Source of the DNA: Streptomyces rubradiris
GTDB lineage: Bacteria; Actinomycetota; Actinomycetes; Streptomycetales; Streptomycetaceae
DNA length: 64,000 nt
Assembly: GCF_016860525.1 (NCBI RefSeq)
Contig: NZ_BNEA01000001.1
Coordinates: forward strand, 1,195,501-1,259,500
Direction: 5' to 3'
Shown here piece after piece: positions 8,093-17,024 of this stretch. Made by a program: the position numbers and the translations under genes. The notes beneath the pieces were generated by a model. It saw only the letters and a list, made by a program, of their open reading frames with translations. It was not told where the DNA came from and made no database searches. The first letter of the stretch is position 1, and each line of letters begins with the position of its first letter.

Positions 8093-9013
8093 GTGACCGG
8101 ACGACTCATGCTTCTCGACACCGCCTCGCTGTACTTCCGCGCCTACTTCGGTGTCCCGGACTCGGTGCGCGCGCCGGACGGCACGCCCGTCAACGCGGTG
8201 CGCGGGCTGCTGGACTTCATCGACCGGCTGGTCAAGGACCACCGGCCGGACCACCTGGTGGCCTGCATGGACGCCGACTGGCGCCCGCGGTGGCGGGTGG
8301 ACCTCATCCCCACCTACAAGGCGCACCGGGTCGCCGAGGAGCACACCGGCGCACCGGACGCGGAGGAGGTGCCGGACACCCTGGCCCCGCAGGTCCCGGT
8401 GATCGAGGAGGTGCTGGACGCGATCGGCATCGCCCGCGTGGGCGTCGCGGAGTACGAGGCGGACGACGTGATCGGCACGTTCACCGCGCGGGCCCGGGGC
8501 CCGGTCGACATCGTCACCGGCGACCGCGACCTGTACCAGCTGGTGGACGACGAGCGCGGGGTCCGGGTGCTGTATCCGCTCAAGGGCGTCGGCACGCTCC
8601 AGGTGACCGACGAGGCGGTGCTGCGCGAGAAGTATGGCGTCGACGGGCGCGGGTACGCGGATCTGGCGCTGCTGCGCGGCGACCCCAGCGACGGCCTGCC
8701 GGGCGTGGCCGGGATCGGCGAGAAGACGGCCGCCAAGCTGCTCGCCGAGTTCGGCGACCTGGCCGGGATCATGGCCGCGGTCGACGATCCGGGGGCGAAG
8801 CTGACGCCGTCGCAGCGCAAGCGGCTGACCGAGGCCCGGCCGTATCTGGCGGTCGCGCCGAAGGTGGTGCGGGTGGCCGACGACGTGCCGCTGCCAAAGG
8901 TCGGCACCGCCCTGCCGGACGCCCCGCGCGATCCGGCGGCACTCGCGGAGCTGGCGCGCCGGTGGGGGCTGGGCGGCTCGCTGGACCGCCTGCTGACCAC
9001 GCTGACGAGCTGA
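8093..9013 (+). CDS. 5'-3' exonuclease (PolA N-terminal-type nuclease)
   Basis: A 306-residue stand-alone 5' nuclease. Acidic metal-binding residues are visible in MLLDTASLYFRAYF, EADDVIGTF and VTGDRDLYQLV, and a helix-hairpin-helix reads GVAGIGEKTAAKLLAEFG. The role expected from the family is removal of RNA primers or flaps in replication and repair. GTG 8093 gives MTGRLMLLD; an ATG at 8108 is possible but would cut into the first strand, and neither has a convincing ribosome-binding site. It stands alone between the betaine operon and the iron-regulated gene. Confidence 0.9.
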   Translation: MTGRLMLLDTASLYFRAYFGVPDSVRAPDGTPVNAVRGLLDFIDRLVKDHRPDHLVACMDADWRPRWRVDLIPTYKAHRVAEEHTGAPDAEEVPDTLAPQVPVIEEVLDAIGIARVGVAEYEADDVIGTFTARARGPVDIVTGDRDLYQLVDDERGVRVLYPLKGVGTLQVTDEAVLREKYGVDGRGYADLALLRGDPSDGLPGVAGIGEKTAAKLLAEFGDLAGIMAAVDDPGAKLTPSQRKRLTEARPYLAVAPKVVRVADDVPLPKVGTALPDAPRDPAALAELARRWGLGGSLDRLLTTLTS

Positions 9014-9145
9014 GCCGGGGCCGAGGGACCGAAGGGCCGAGGAGGCGGGTGCGGCCCAGGGGGCCGGTGGGCCACACCGAACGAAAGATTCCGGCAAAAG
9101 ACTCGCATCGGCGTTGATGAGAGGGGTGTTGCCTCCACCGAGGTG

Positions 9146-9164
9146 TTAACTTAGGTAAACCTAA
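9146..9164. promoter_or_regulatory. Iron box (DmdR/IdeR-type operator)
   Basis: The 19-bp site TTAACTTAGGTAAACCTAA agrees at about 15 positions with the actinobacterial iron box TTAGGTTAGGCTAACCTAA and contains the exact palindrome TTAGGT-AA-ACCTAA. It sits 23 bp before the start of the siderophore-interacting protein gene, so DmdR1-type repression under iron sufficiency is expected. Confidence 0.85.
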
Positions 9165-9186
9165 CCAACCCCGCCAGGAGGCCGTC

Positions 9187-10038
9187 ATGGCAGAGCGCCC
9201 GGGACGAAAGCCGCGCAAGCCCCATACCGCCCAGGTCGTGCGTACCGAACGGCTGACCCCGCACATGCAGCGCGTGGTGCTCGGCGGCACGGGCCTCGCC
9301 GGATTCGCCGCGGACACCTGCACCGACCACTACGTCAAACTGCTGTTCGGCGCCGACGGTGTGAGCTACCCCGAGCCCTTCGACCTGGAGCGGATCCGCG
9401 CCGAGTTCCCGCGCGAGCAGTGGCCGGTGACCCGTACGTACACCGTGCGCGACTGGGACGCGGAGCGGGGCGAGCTGACGCTGGACTTCGTGATCCACGG
9501 CGACGCGGGCCTGGCCGGACCCTGGGCCGCCCGCGTGCGGCCCGGCGAGACCGTGCGCTTCATGGGCCCCGGCGGCGCGTACGCGCCCGACCCGGAGGCC
9601 GACTGGCATCTGCTCGCCGGTGACGAGAGCGCGCTGCCGGCCATCGCCCGGGCCCTGGAGACCCTCCCCGCCGGCGCCCGCACGCACGCCTTCATCGAGG
9701 TCTCCGGCCCCGAGGAGGAGCAGAAGATCGACACCGGGGTACAGGTCGTCTGGCTGCACCGCGGCGACCGGCCGGTGGGCGAGGCCCTGCTGGAGGCCGT
9801 GCGCGGGCTCGAGTTCCCGCCGGGCCGGGTGCACGCCTTCGTGCACGGCGAGGCGGGCGTCGTCAAGGAACTGCGCCGGCTGCTGCGCATCGAGCACCAG
9901 ATCCCGCGCGAGGACCTGTCGATCTCCGGCTACTGGCGCCTCGGCCACAACGAGGACGGCTGGCAGGCCTCCAAGCGCGAGTGGAACGCCCGGGTCGAGG
10001 CCGAGCAGGAGGGCGGCACGGCGACGGCGGCGGCGTGA
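9187..10038 (+). CDS. Siderophore-interacting protein (FAD-binding ferric-siderophore reductase, SIP family)
   Basis: This 283-residue protein has the SIP architecture: an N-terminal flavin-binding barrel with VTRTYTVRDWD (the R-x-Y-T flavin signature) and a C-terminal NAD(P)H-binding lobe with LLAGDESALPAIARALE. It would reduce ferric siderophores in the cytoplasm to release iron. The ATG at 9187 follows AGGAGG (9176-9181) and an iron box upstream, consistent with induction in iron starvation. It is monocistronic, since the next gene is convergent. Confidence 0.93.
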   Translation: MAERPGRKPRKPHTAQVVRTERLTPHMQRVVLGGTGLAGFAADTCTDHYVKLLFGADGVSYPEPFDLERIRAEFPREQWPVTRTYTVRDWDAERGELTLDFVIHGDAGLAGPWAARVRPGETVRFMGPGGAYAPDPEADWHLLAGDESALPAIARALETLPAGARTHAFIEVSGPEEEQKIDTGVQVVWLHRGDRPVGEALLEAVRGLEFPPGRVHAFVHGEAGVVKELRRLLRIEHQIPREDLSISGYWRLGHNEDGWQASKREWNARVEAEQEGGTATAAA

Positions 10039-10314
10039 GCGGGCGAGCACCCATCTCATCAGCCGGGCCGGACCCGGCCTGAGCACGCCGGGGCCTGAGC
10101 GAGCCGACGGCTGAACAGCGGAGTGACGGGCGGCGGCCCCCACCACGAGGAACCGCCGCTCTCCCGGCCCCCGCGTGCGCGACCGCCTGTTCGCACCTCC
10201 GCCACCCGCCCACGCGCGCGCCGCACCGAGGTGGCCGCGTGCGCCGGGTACGCACCTCACGCCGCCCGAGTCACCTGGGGCACCCCGCCACCACGCTCCC
10301 CCGCCACCCCAGGC

Positions 10315-10896
10315 TCAGTCCCCCCGCACCCGCGCGTGGAAGTGCATGTCGTGCCAGCCGTCCTGGTGCTGGAGGGCGCTGCGCTTGGTGCCCTCCAGGG
10401 CGAAACCGGCCTTGGCGGCGACCCGGCAGGACGCCTCGTTGGCGGTGGCGTGGAAGAGTTCGAGGCGGTGGAAGCCGATCTCCTCGAAGGCCCAGTGGGA
10501 CAGCGCGGCGGCGGCCCGGGCGGCGACGCCCTGCCCCCGCGCCCGCGCCACCGTCCAGTACGCCACCTCGGCCACGCCGTCCCCGAGCAGTATCTGCCGC
10601 AGCGCGACCCGGCCCCGCAGTTCGTCCGTCCGTTCGTCCACGACGGCCCACTGGGCCTCGTTCTCCCGCGCCCACGACGCCTGCCACTGCGCGATCCAGC
10701 CGGCGGCCTCCTCTTCGGAGTCGCAGGCCCGCATGTGCCACTGGTGCATCGCCGGGTCCTGGAAGGCGGCATACACGGCGGGCGCGTCCTCGGCCCGCCA
10801 GGGACGCAGGACCAGGCCGTCGGCGGCGGGAAGGGTGGGTTGCGGAACCCTGGCCAGGGCGCCGGCGGTCAGGACCGGCTTGACGAGAAAGGGCAT
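10315..10896 (-). CDS. GNAT-family N-acetyltransferase (RimJ/RimL-like)
   Basis: A 193-residue acetyltransferase. It opens the fold with LVLRPWRAEDAPAVYAAF, carries the acetyl-CoA pyrophosphate loop ARARGQGVAARA and ends with the AGFALEG turn before a C-terminal strand, all typical of RimJ/RimL-like GNATs. The substrate could be a ribosomal protein N terminus or a small amine and is not predictable. ATG 10896 is used; an ATG nine bases upstream is possible. Convergent with the siderophore-interacting protein across 276 bp of GC-rich DNA in which only a weak hairpin (10130-10159) was noticed. Confidence 0.85.
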   Translation of the reverse strand: MPFLVKPVLTAGALARVPQPTLPAADGLVLRPWRAEDAPAVYAAFQDPAMHQWHMRACDSEEEAAGWIAQWQASWARENEAQWAVVDERTDELRGRVALRQILLGDGVAEVAYWTVARARGQGVAARAAAALSHWAFEEIGFHRLELFHATANEASCRVAAKAGFALEGTKRSALQHQDGWHDMHFHARVRGD

Positions 10897-11054
10897 GATC
10901 CACATCTTGCCGGGCCCACGCCCGGAGTCCCACCCTTTTCCCCGCATTCCCGGGTGACCGCGTCACCGCCTCCTTGACGCCACCCGCGCTCCCCTCACCA
11001 CCACCGCCCCCTTGGCTCCGCCCGGCTCCGGCCCCCGCCGTACCCTTGACGCCG

Positions 11055-12020
11055 ATGAGACGCCGTACGCCGCCCCCACCCGCCCCGCTCCCGCAACGCG
11101 ACGGGGTCGATCCCGTACGGGTACGGCTGCCCGTCGGCGGGGCGTGGGCCACCGTGCGGGAGCATCTGGTGGAACGGCTCACCGGGGCCGGTCCCGGCAT
11201 GGTGGAGGCGATGTTCGCCGCCGGCCAGGTGTTCGGCGCCGACGGGCGGGCCGTACCACCGGACGCCCCGTACCGGCCGGGAATGTACGTCTGGTTCCAC
11301 CGCGAGCTGCCCGCCGAGGTGCCGGTGCCGTTCCCGGTGGAGGTGGTGTACCGGGACGAGCACATCGTGGTGGCCGACAAGCCGCACTTCCTGGCCACCA
11401 CCCCGCGCGGCTCGCATGTAGCCCAGACCGCGCTGGCCCGGCTCCGGCACGAGCTGGGCCTTCCGACGCTGACGGCGGCGCACCGCCTGGACCGGCTCAC
11501 CGCCGGGCTGGTGCTGTTCACCGTGCGGCCCGAGGAACGCGGCGCGTACCAGACCCTGTTCCGGGACCGGCGGGTACGCAAGGAGTACGAGGCCGTCGCC
11601 CCGTACGACCCTTCGCTCGCGCTCCCCCGCACCGTGCGCAGCCGGATCGTGAAGGAGCGCGGGGTACCGGCCGCCCGGGAGATCCCCGGCGAGCCGAACG
11701 CCGAGACCCGGGTGGCACTAGCTGGTCACCGGGCCGGGCTGGGCCGGTACCGGCTCGTCCCGGCGACCGGCCAGACCCACCAGCTGCGGGTGCATCTGGC
11801 CGCGCTGGGTGTGCCCATCCTCGGCGATCCGCTGTATCCCGAGGTGACCGGCCCGGTGCCGGCCGGAGACTTCCGGCGTCCGCTGCAACTGCTCGCCCGG
11901 CGGCTGGAGTTCACCGACCCGGTCACCGGCACGCACCACGCCTTCACCAGCGGCCGCGAGTTGAGCGCCTGGACGTCGTACACCGACTGGTCCGGCGAGC
12001 CCCGGCCGCACCACGGTTGA
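11055..12020 (+). CDS. RluA-family RNA pseudouridine synthase
   Basis: A 321-residue enzyme. The catalytic motif AHRLDRLTAG (Asp146) is intact, followed by the RluA-type elements RVRKEYEAV, ATGQTHQLRVHLA and ILGDPLYP. It should isomerise specific uridines in rRNA or tRNA. The N-terminal about 90 residues are S4-like. ATG 11055 is chosen because the upstream open frame is a proline-rich artefact. It ends 16 bp from the convergent P450 stop codon, with no room for a long terminator. Confidence 0.9.
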   Translation: MRRRTPPPPAPLPQRDGVDPVRVRLPVGGAWATVREHLVERLTGAGPGMVEAMFAAGQVFGADGRAVPPDAPYRPGMYVWFHRELPAEVPVPFPVEVVYRDEHIVVADKPHFLATTPRGSHVAQTALARLRHELGLPTLTAAHRLDRLTAGLVLFTVRPEERGAYQTLFRDRRVRKEYEAVAPYDPSLALPRTVRSRIVKERGVPAAREIPGEPNAETRVALAGHRAGLGRYRLVPATGQTHQLRVHLAALGVPILGDPLYPEVTGPVPAGDFRRPLQLLARRLEFTDPVTGTHHAFTSGRELSAWTSYTDWSGEPRPHHG

Positions 12021-12036
12021 CGCCCGGCCGGGGGTG

Positions 12037-13524
12037 TCAGCCGCCGTGCCACCAGCGCAGGAGCCGCTGCCACAGCCCGCGGGGACGGGATGGTTCGAGG
12101 GCCGCAGGGGCGGGTTCCGGTACGGACGGCGGCTGGTGGGCCGCCGACTGCGGTTCGGCGGCCGGGGCCGGGTCGCTGCTCAGCGCGCCGACCTGCCAGT
12201 TGGAGCGCTGCGGCGGGATCGGCATGGCCCGCGGCGGCAGGTCCACGTCCTGCTGGGGCTTCGGTTCGAAGCGCACCGGCAGGGCCACCAGGTGCCGGGA
12301 GGCGATGGACGACCGCCAGCGCAGGTCCTCCTCCGCGCAGTCGAGCTGGATGTCGGACAGCCGGGTCAGCAGCGCGTCCACGCCGACATCGGCGATGGCG
12401 CGGCCGATGTCCTGGCCGGGGCACTCGTGCGGGCCGCCGCCGAAGGCCAGGTGGGAGCGGTTGCCCTGCATGCTCTCCGACGGATCGGGCCGCACCTTCG
12501 GGTCGACGTTGCCGGGGGCGGGCGCGAACAGCAGCCCGTCGCCCTTGCGGATGCGCCGGCCGCCCAGCTCGGTGTCCTGCTTGGCGAAGTAGCCGAAGAC
12601 CGTGCTGAACGGCGGCTCGTCCCACAGGGATTGCTCGATCGCCTCCGGCACGGTCATCTGGCCGCCGTTGAGCCGGGCCCGGAAACCCGGCTCGGTGAGG
12701 ACCATGCGCAGCGCGTTGGCCAGGAGGTTCGCCGTCGCCTCGTAGGCGGCGAACAGGACGAGCCGCAGGTGTTCGCGGACCTCGTCGTCGGTCAGTCCGG
12801 CCGGGTGGCCGATGAGGTGACTGGTGAAGTCGTCCTCGGGCCGGGTGCGCCGCCGGGTGGTGAGCCGGCTGAGCGCGTCCATGACGTAGGTGTGGCTCTG
12901 GATGGCGGTCTCGGTGCCCTTCAGGGCGTCCCGCGCGGCCTGCACCATCCGGTCGTTGTACTCCTCGGGCATGCCGAGGATCTCGCACATCACGGCCATC
13001 GGCAGATGCTCGGCGAACTGGGAGACCAGGTCGGCCCGTCCGCGTTCGCAGAAGCCGTTGACCAGGGCCTGGGTGTGGCGTCCGATGTGCCGGCGGACGC
13101 TGCGGTGGTCGATGGTGGCCATGGCCGCGGTGACCGCGTCGCGCAGCCGCTCGTGCTCGGCGCCCTCGGCGTGCGAGCAGATGGGCTGCCAGGCGATGTG
13201 CGGCATGAGCGGGTGGTCGGGCTTGACCCGGCCGTCCTTCAGCGGGGTCCAGATCCGGCTGTCCCGGGTGTACTGCGAGGGACTGCGCACCAGTTGCAGG
13301 TTCTCGGCGTGCCCGAGCACCACCCACATGGGTACGTCGTCGTGGAGCAGCACGGGAGCCACCGGGCCGTGCTCTTCCCGCAGGCGTTCGTAGAGGCCGG
13401 CGAGGTCTTCGGCGTCGGGGCCGTAGAGCCGCCGCGGCCCCCCGGCGCCGAGGCCGTGCGCGGGGCAACCCGGCGGCGGGGCGAGGGAATCTGTGCCGGT
13501 CAGGGAGGGAGATTCAGACGTCAC
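12037..13524 (-). CDS. rarE: Conservon cytochrome P450, CYP157-like, lacking the ExxR motif
   Basis: A 495-residue P450 forming the last gene of the five-gene conservon. The heme loop FGGGPHECPGQ (Cys368) is canonical. The K-helix position normally ExxR reads EQSLW (residues 297-301), and the I-helix reads AAYEAT (259-264) in place of the usual Gly-x-Asp/Glu-Thr. I recall that CYP157 proteins of S. coelicolor, including rarE/cvnE9, share the EQSLW feature. The C-terminal tail (about 440-495) is Pro/Ala-rich, unusual for a P450. GTG 13524 is chosen because the frame upstream runs into the GTPase gene. Its substrate and redox partner are unknown; a regulatory role with the GTPase is proposed for the family. 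Confidence 0.9.
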   Translation of the reverse strand: MTSESPSLTGTDSLAPPPGCPAHGLGAGGPRRLYGPDAEDLAGLYERLREEHGPVAPVLLHDDVPMWVVLGHAENLQLVRSPSQYTRDSRIWTPLKDGRVKPDHPLMPHIAWQPICSHAEGAEHERLRDAVTAAMATIDHRSVRRHIGRHTQALVNGFCERGRADLVSQFAEHLPMAVMCEILGMPEEYNDRMVQAARDALKGTETAIQSHTYVMDALSRLTTRRRTRPEDDFTSHLIGHPAGLTDDEVREHLRLVLFAAYEATANLLANALRMVLTEPGFRARLNGGQMTVPEAIEQSLWDEPPFSTVFGYFAKQDTELGGRRIRKGDGLLFAPAPGNVDPKVRPDPSESMQGNRSHLAFGGGPHECPGQDIGRAIADVGVDALLTRLSDIQLDCAEEDLRWRSSIASRHLVALPVRFEPKPQQDVDLPPRAMPIPPQRSNWQVGALSSDPAPAAEPQSAAHQPPSVPEPAPAALEPSRPRGLWQRLLRWWHGG

Positions 13525-13570
13525 GGTGGTGTCGCTCCGGAAACGGATGGTGGGGTGGGCCGGCGGCGGG

Positions 13571-14191
13571 TCAGGTGAGGGCGCCGGACAGGGCGAGGGA
13601 GTGCAGGAAGCGGGTGAGGGTGAGCAGCACGTCCTTGCTGGAGGCCCGGCGGCGCACATCGCACTCGATGATCGGGATCTCCGGGCCCAGGTCCAGGGCC
13701 GTGCGCAGTTCCTCGACCGGGTAACGGGGCGCGTCCGGGAAGGAGTTGACGGCGACGACGAAGGGCACGCCGCGTTCCTCCAGCCGGCCCATGACGTCGA
13801 AGCTGACCTCCAGGCGCCGGGTGTCGACCAGGACGACCGCGCCGAGGGCGCCCTCGAACAGGCCGTTCCACAGGAACCAGAAGCGCTCCTGGCCGGGCGT
13901 GCCGAAGAGGTAGAGCACCAGTTGGTCGGTGATCTGGATGCGGCCGAAGTCCATGGCCACGGTGGTGGCCGTCTTGGACTCGGAGCCGTAGTCGTCGTCC
14001 ACGCCGATGCCGGCCTGGGTCATGGTCTCCTCGGTGGTCAGCGGCCTGATCTCGCTGACGGAGCCGACCATGGTGGTCTTGCCGACGCCGAACCCGCCCA
14101 CAATGACGATCTTCACCGCGGCCTGGGCCGTGTGCGGCAGATGATCCTCGGTGCGCGGGCCGGGGATCGTGTCAGAGCCTTTGAAGTCCAT
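13571..14191 (-). CDS. rarD: Conservon small GTPase (CvnD)
   Basis: A 206-residue ATP/GTP-binding protein of the MglA/Ras-like conservon class. The P-loop GGFGVGKTT is at about 32-40, switch-like TTEETMTQAGIGVD at about 52-65, LFGTPGQERFW in place of the DxxGQ motif, and VNSF for NKxD. As usual in CvnD proteins, the base-recognition motif is degenerate. The start overlaps the DUF742 gene by 20 bp, and the P450 follows 46 bp later. It probably cycles under the roadblock/DUF742 partners in response to the kinase-like sensor. Confidence 0.93.
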   Translation of the reverse strand: MDFKGSDTIPGPRTEDHLPHTAQAAVKIVIVGGFGVGKTTMVGSVSEIRPLTTEETMTQAGIGVDDDYGSESKTATTVAMDFGRIQITDQLVLYLFGTPGQERFWFLWNGLFEGALGAVVLVDTRRLEVSFDVMGRLEERGVPFVVAVNSFPDAPRYPVEELRTALDLGPEIPIIECDVRRRASSKDVLLTLTRFLHSLALSGALT

Positions 14192-14588
14192 GCATCACCG
14201 CTTCGAGGAGGGAACGGTCGAAAGCCGCCTGGCGGACGATCGGGGCGCGGGCCTGCACCAGCTCCGCCTGGATCAGCTCGGTGATCAGTACGGTCATCGC
14301 GCTGAACGGCAGTTGGAGATAGGCCGAGAGCTCGGCCATGGACAGGGGGGCGGTGCACAGCCGGAGCACGGCCGCCATCTCCGGGGAGGCGGACAGCGGG
14401 GGCGCGGAGCGGGCCACGATCAGCGTCACCAGGTCGAGTTCCGCGCGCTTGCCGTCCGCCGATCCGGCGATGGTGTAGAGCCGTTCGGGGTTGCCGGGTT
14501 TCTCCGCACCGCCCGCCGGTTTCGCGACCGGTGCCGACGGGGGCGACGGGTGCTGCGGCCGGCGCCGCTTGCGTCGTGGAGGGGTCAT
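14172..14588 (-). CDS. rarC: Conservon DUF742 protein (CvnC)
   Basis: A 138-residue protein whose second half is a DUF742 winged-helix-like domain (ERLYTIAG..., LPFSAMTVLITELIQAELV, RSLLEAVMHGLQRL). The first 30 residues are basic and proline-rich. It overlaps the roadblock gene by an ATGA tetranucleotide and the GTPase gene by 20 bp, so translation of the whole unit is coupled. The biochemical role is undefined; it is expected to associate with the GTPase module. Confidence 0.92.
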   Translation of the reverse strand: MTPPRRKRRRPQHPSPPSAPVAKPAGGAEKPGNPERLYTIAGSADGKRAELDLVTLIVARSAPPLSASPEMAAVLRLCTAPLSMAELSAYLQLPFSAMTVLITELIQAELVQARAPIVRQAAFDRSLLEAVMHGLQRL

Positions 14589-14989
14589 ACGGTCTGCCCG
14601 TTCCGCCGGGGCGGGCTGGTGAGGTGGGCGCCGATCCGGACGACGAGGTCGCGCATCATGCCGCTCATCCGGCCCGGTTCGCAGGTGACGTCCGCGAGCA
14701 CGGCGAGGTAGGCGTTGGGGCCGGCGTTCATCAGGTAGAAGTAGCCGCCCTCGATCTCGAAGACCACGAGCTTCATGTCACCGGCGCCCGGCAGTTCCTG
14801 GATGATGGCGCCGGCCAGGCTCTGTACACCCGCGCAGGCGGCGGCCACCCGGTCGGCGGCGTCGGGCTCGCCGCCGTAGCGGGCGATGCGCAGTCCGTCG
14901 GCGGACAGGACCACGATCATCTCGATACCCGGGACGCCGTCGTTGAGCTGCTTGAGCATCCAGTCCAGGTTCGCTCGCTGCTGGATCAC
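14585..14989 (-). CDS. rarB: Conservon roadblock/LC7 protein (CvnB)
   Basis: A 134-residue roadblock/LC7 domain protein starting with the typical segment LDWMLKQLNDGVPGIEMIVV and containing ADGLRIAR and a helical CAGVQSLAGAIIQ region. Roadblock proteins commonly act as GTPase regulators, here probably for the CvnD partner two genes downstream. The GTG at 14989 overlaps the stop of the sensor kinase as GTGA. Confidence 0.93.
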   Translation of the reverse strand: MIQQRANLDWMLKQLNDGVPGIEMIVVLSADGLRIARYGGEPDAADRVAAACAGVQSLAGAIIQELPGAGDMKLVVFEIEGGYFYLMNAGPNAYLAVLADVTCEPGRMSGMMRDLVVRIGAHLTSPPRRNGQTV

Positions 14990-16656
14990 TTGAGGTCCCC
15001 CTCGTCGTCGGCCTCGGTGCCGCCCTGGGCGTATTCGGCCGGATCTTTGAGCAGATGCAGGTACTTGGTCGGGTTGCGGGTGAAGTCGGTCAGCTCGGGA
15101 CCGGTGGCGTCCGGGGGCATGCCCTCCCTGAGGCCCTTCCAGAAGGCCTCGATCCCGGAGCCGATCGGCCGGTCCATGAGCTTCCTGCGCTCGGGGTCGA
15201 TCTCGGGCTCGGGTTCCGGCTCGGTCCGGGTCTGCGACCAGATGGTGGGCCTGCCCTCGCGCTCGGCGCGCTCGATGGCGGCCTGTTCCGCGATCCGCTG
15301 GCTGAGCGGGGTCTTCACCCGGCTGCGGCGCTGCGGCAGCCCGGTCGCGGTCCACTCGGTGACCTCCGGAATGTCGTCCTCCAGGGAGATTCCGGCGGGG
15401 ATCTTGGGGCTGGTGGGGCGGCGCGTCTTGGGCGGGCGCTTGGGACCTTCCACGGCGCCGAGTTCGGGCTTGGGGATGCCGGTGGCGCCGATGCCGTGGG
15501 CGACGCCGACACCGGGCTCGGTGGTCGTCATGACGCGCGGCACGATGAGGATCGCGCGGACGCCGCCGTAGGCGGAGGAGCGCAGCGAGACCTCCATGTC
15601 GAACTGCTTGCAGAGCCGGCCGACGACGGCGAGGCCGAGGCGCGGGTTCTCGCCGAGGTTGTCCGCGTCGTCGAGGTTCCTGGCGTCCTCGATGGCCTTC
15701 TCGATCCGGGCGCGGGACTCCTCGCTGAGGCTGACGCCCGCGTCCTCGATCTCGATGGCGATGCCGGCCTGCACCTCGGAGGCGGTGACGTGCACCTTGG
15801 TGGTCGGCGGCGAGTAGCGGGTGGCGTTGTCGAGGAGTTCGGCGGCGGCGTGGATGACCGGCTCGACCGCGGTGCCCTTGATGTTGATGTTGACGATGGA
15901 GCTCAGCTCGATGCGGCGGTACTCCAGGATGCGGGACATCGCGCCGCGCAGCGTGCTGTAGAGGGAGACCGGCAGCGGCCACTGGCGGCCGGGCCGGCCG
16001 CCGCCGAGGACGGAGATGGTGTCGGCGAGGCGGCCGATCAGCGAGGTGCCGTGGTCGATGCGCAGCAGGTCGTCGAAGACCTCGGGGTTGCGCCCGTGGT
16101 CCTCCTCCATCTCGCGCAGTTCCTTGGCCTGCTGGTGGACGATGGCCTGGACGCGACGGGCGATGCTCACATAGGAGCGCTCGGTGGCGTCGCGCATCGA
16201 GATCTCGTGGTCGGCACCGGTCAGCGCGATGCGCACCAGTTCGCGGTAGCCGTCGGGCAGGCCGCGCAGTTCGGGGTCCTCGTCGAAGACGTAGCGCACG
16301 GTGTCGCGGAGCGCCTCGCCACGACGCAGCCGGATGAAGCCGAGGGGCAGCACGTTCTGGGCGAAGTGGTCCATCAGGTGGTGGTGCAGCTCGATCTGCT
16401 GTCGCAGCTGGGCTGCGTGCCGGGCGTGTTCGGCCTGTGCCTCGCGGAGCAGCCGGCCGCGCCGGGCGGCCTCCCCGGCCGTGCCGAGGACCAGCAGCAC
16501 GGCCAGCACTCCGCAGACGCCGACGGCCACCCGGGCCGTGGGCGGTACCAGGGCGACGGCGGCCCCGGCCGCCGCGGCCATCACTATGGCCGGCGGCAAC
16601 AGCACGCGCGCATAGGGCCGTTCACGGCGACCGGGAGGCTTCTGAACACTCACCAT
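14986..16656 (-). CDS. rarA: Conservon membrane sensor histidine kinase-like protein (CvnA)
   Basis: A 556-residue protein. Two closely spaced N-terminal hydrophobic segments (about 18-35 and 40-58) anchor it to the membrane. A coiled helical region follows, then a GHKL ATPase domain with N-box HAAAELLDNATRYSPP, G1-like IEIEDAGVSLS and RLGLAVVGRLCKQF. The C-terminal about 170 residues are charged and disordered. No classical phospho-accepting H-box is obvious, as is usual in CvnA. It is the first gene of the conservon; in S. coelicolor the rar operon represses aerial mycelium formation and antibiotic production. Confidence 0.92.
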   Translation of the reverse strand: MVSVQKPPGRRERPYARVLLPPAIVMAAAAGAAVALVPPTARVAVGVCGVLAVLLVLGTAGEAARRGRLLREAQAEHARHAAQLRQQIELHHHLMDHFAQNVLPLGFIRLRRGEALRDTVRYVFDEDPELRGLPDGYRELVRIALTGADHEISMRDATERSYVSIARRVQAIVHQQAKELREMEEDHGRNPEVFDDLLRIDHGTSLIGRLADTISVLGGGRPGRQWPLPVSLYSTLRGAMSRILEYRRIELSSIVNINIKGTAVEPVIHAAAELLDNATRYSPPTTKVHVTASEVQAGIAIEIEDAGVSLSEESRARIEKAIEDARNLDDADNLGENPRLGLAVVGRLCKQFDMEVSLRSSAYGGVRAILIVPRVMTTTEPGVGVAHGIGATGIPKPELGAVEGPKRPPKTRRPTSPKIPAGISLEDDIPEVTEWTATGLPQRRSRVKTPLSQRIAEQAAIERAEREGRPTIWSQTRTEPEPEPEIDPERRKLMDRPIGSGIEAFWKGLREGMPPDATGPELTDFTRNPTKYLHLLKDPAEYAQGGTEADDEGDLK

Positions 16657-17024
16657 GGATGCCTTCTGTAACGAATCGGCTGGGTGTCGGGTGGAGCTTG
16701 CGGGGGAAGGTATGGGGAACTGTCGGGACGCACTTCACATGTGGGAACAGGTGCACGAATTGCCTCAACTCGGTGCGCCGCGGGCGAGCTTAGCCCGACC
16801 GGATCAACGCCGTGTCATCTTCGGCAAGCACCTGAAATCGGCCCTCGACAGGAGTACGCTCGACTCCTTGCGCACACTGCGCTGTCGTTCACACACAGAC
16901 AGTATCGGCGCACAGGCGTGCGATTGTCACTCACCGTAACGAGTGAAAAAGCAGGCGAGGCCGCACCCGGACAGGTGCGGCCTCGGTTCCCCCGGACGAG
17001 TGGTCTTGGCGGACGCGGGGTGGA
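16657..17024. other. Intergenic region (368 bp): helY terminator and conservon promoter region
   Basis: No gene with normal codon bias lies here. The right end carries the helY terminator, listed separately. The remaining about 290 bp upstream of rarA are less GC-rich than the surroundings and must contain the conservon promoter, but no confident -10/-35 pair was identified. Confidence 0.6.
16944..16985 (-). terminator. helY: Intrinsic terminator of helY with U-tract
   Basis: Perfect 12-bp stem (16956-16967 with 16974-16985) and 6-nt loop, followed on the minus strand by a run of five T (16946-16950). This is a classical rho-independent terminator, about 40 bp beyond the helY stop codon. Confidence 0.85.

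Noticed and set aside
10130..10159. GCGGCGG/CCGCCGC hairpin between SIP and GNAT genes
   Set aside because: Short stem with a long loop in very GC-rich DNA; likely to occur by chance, so not listed as a terminator.
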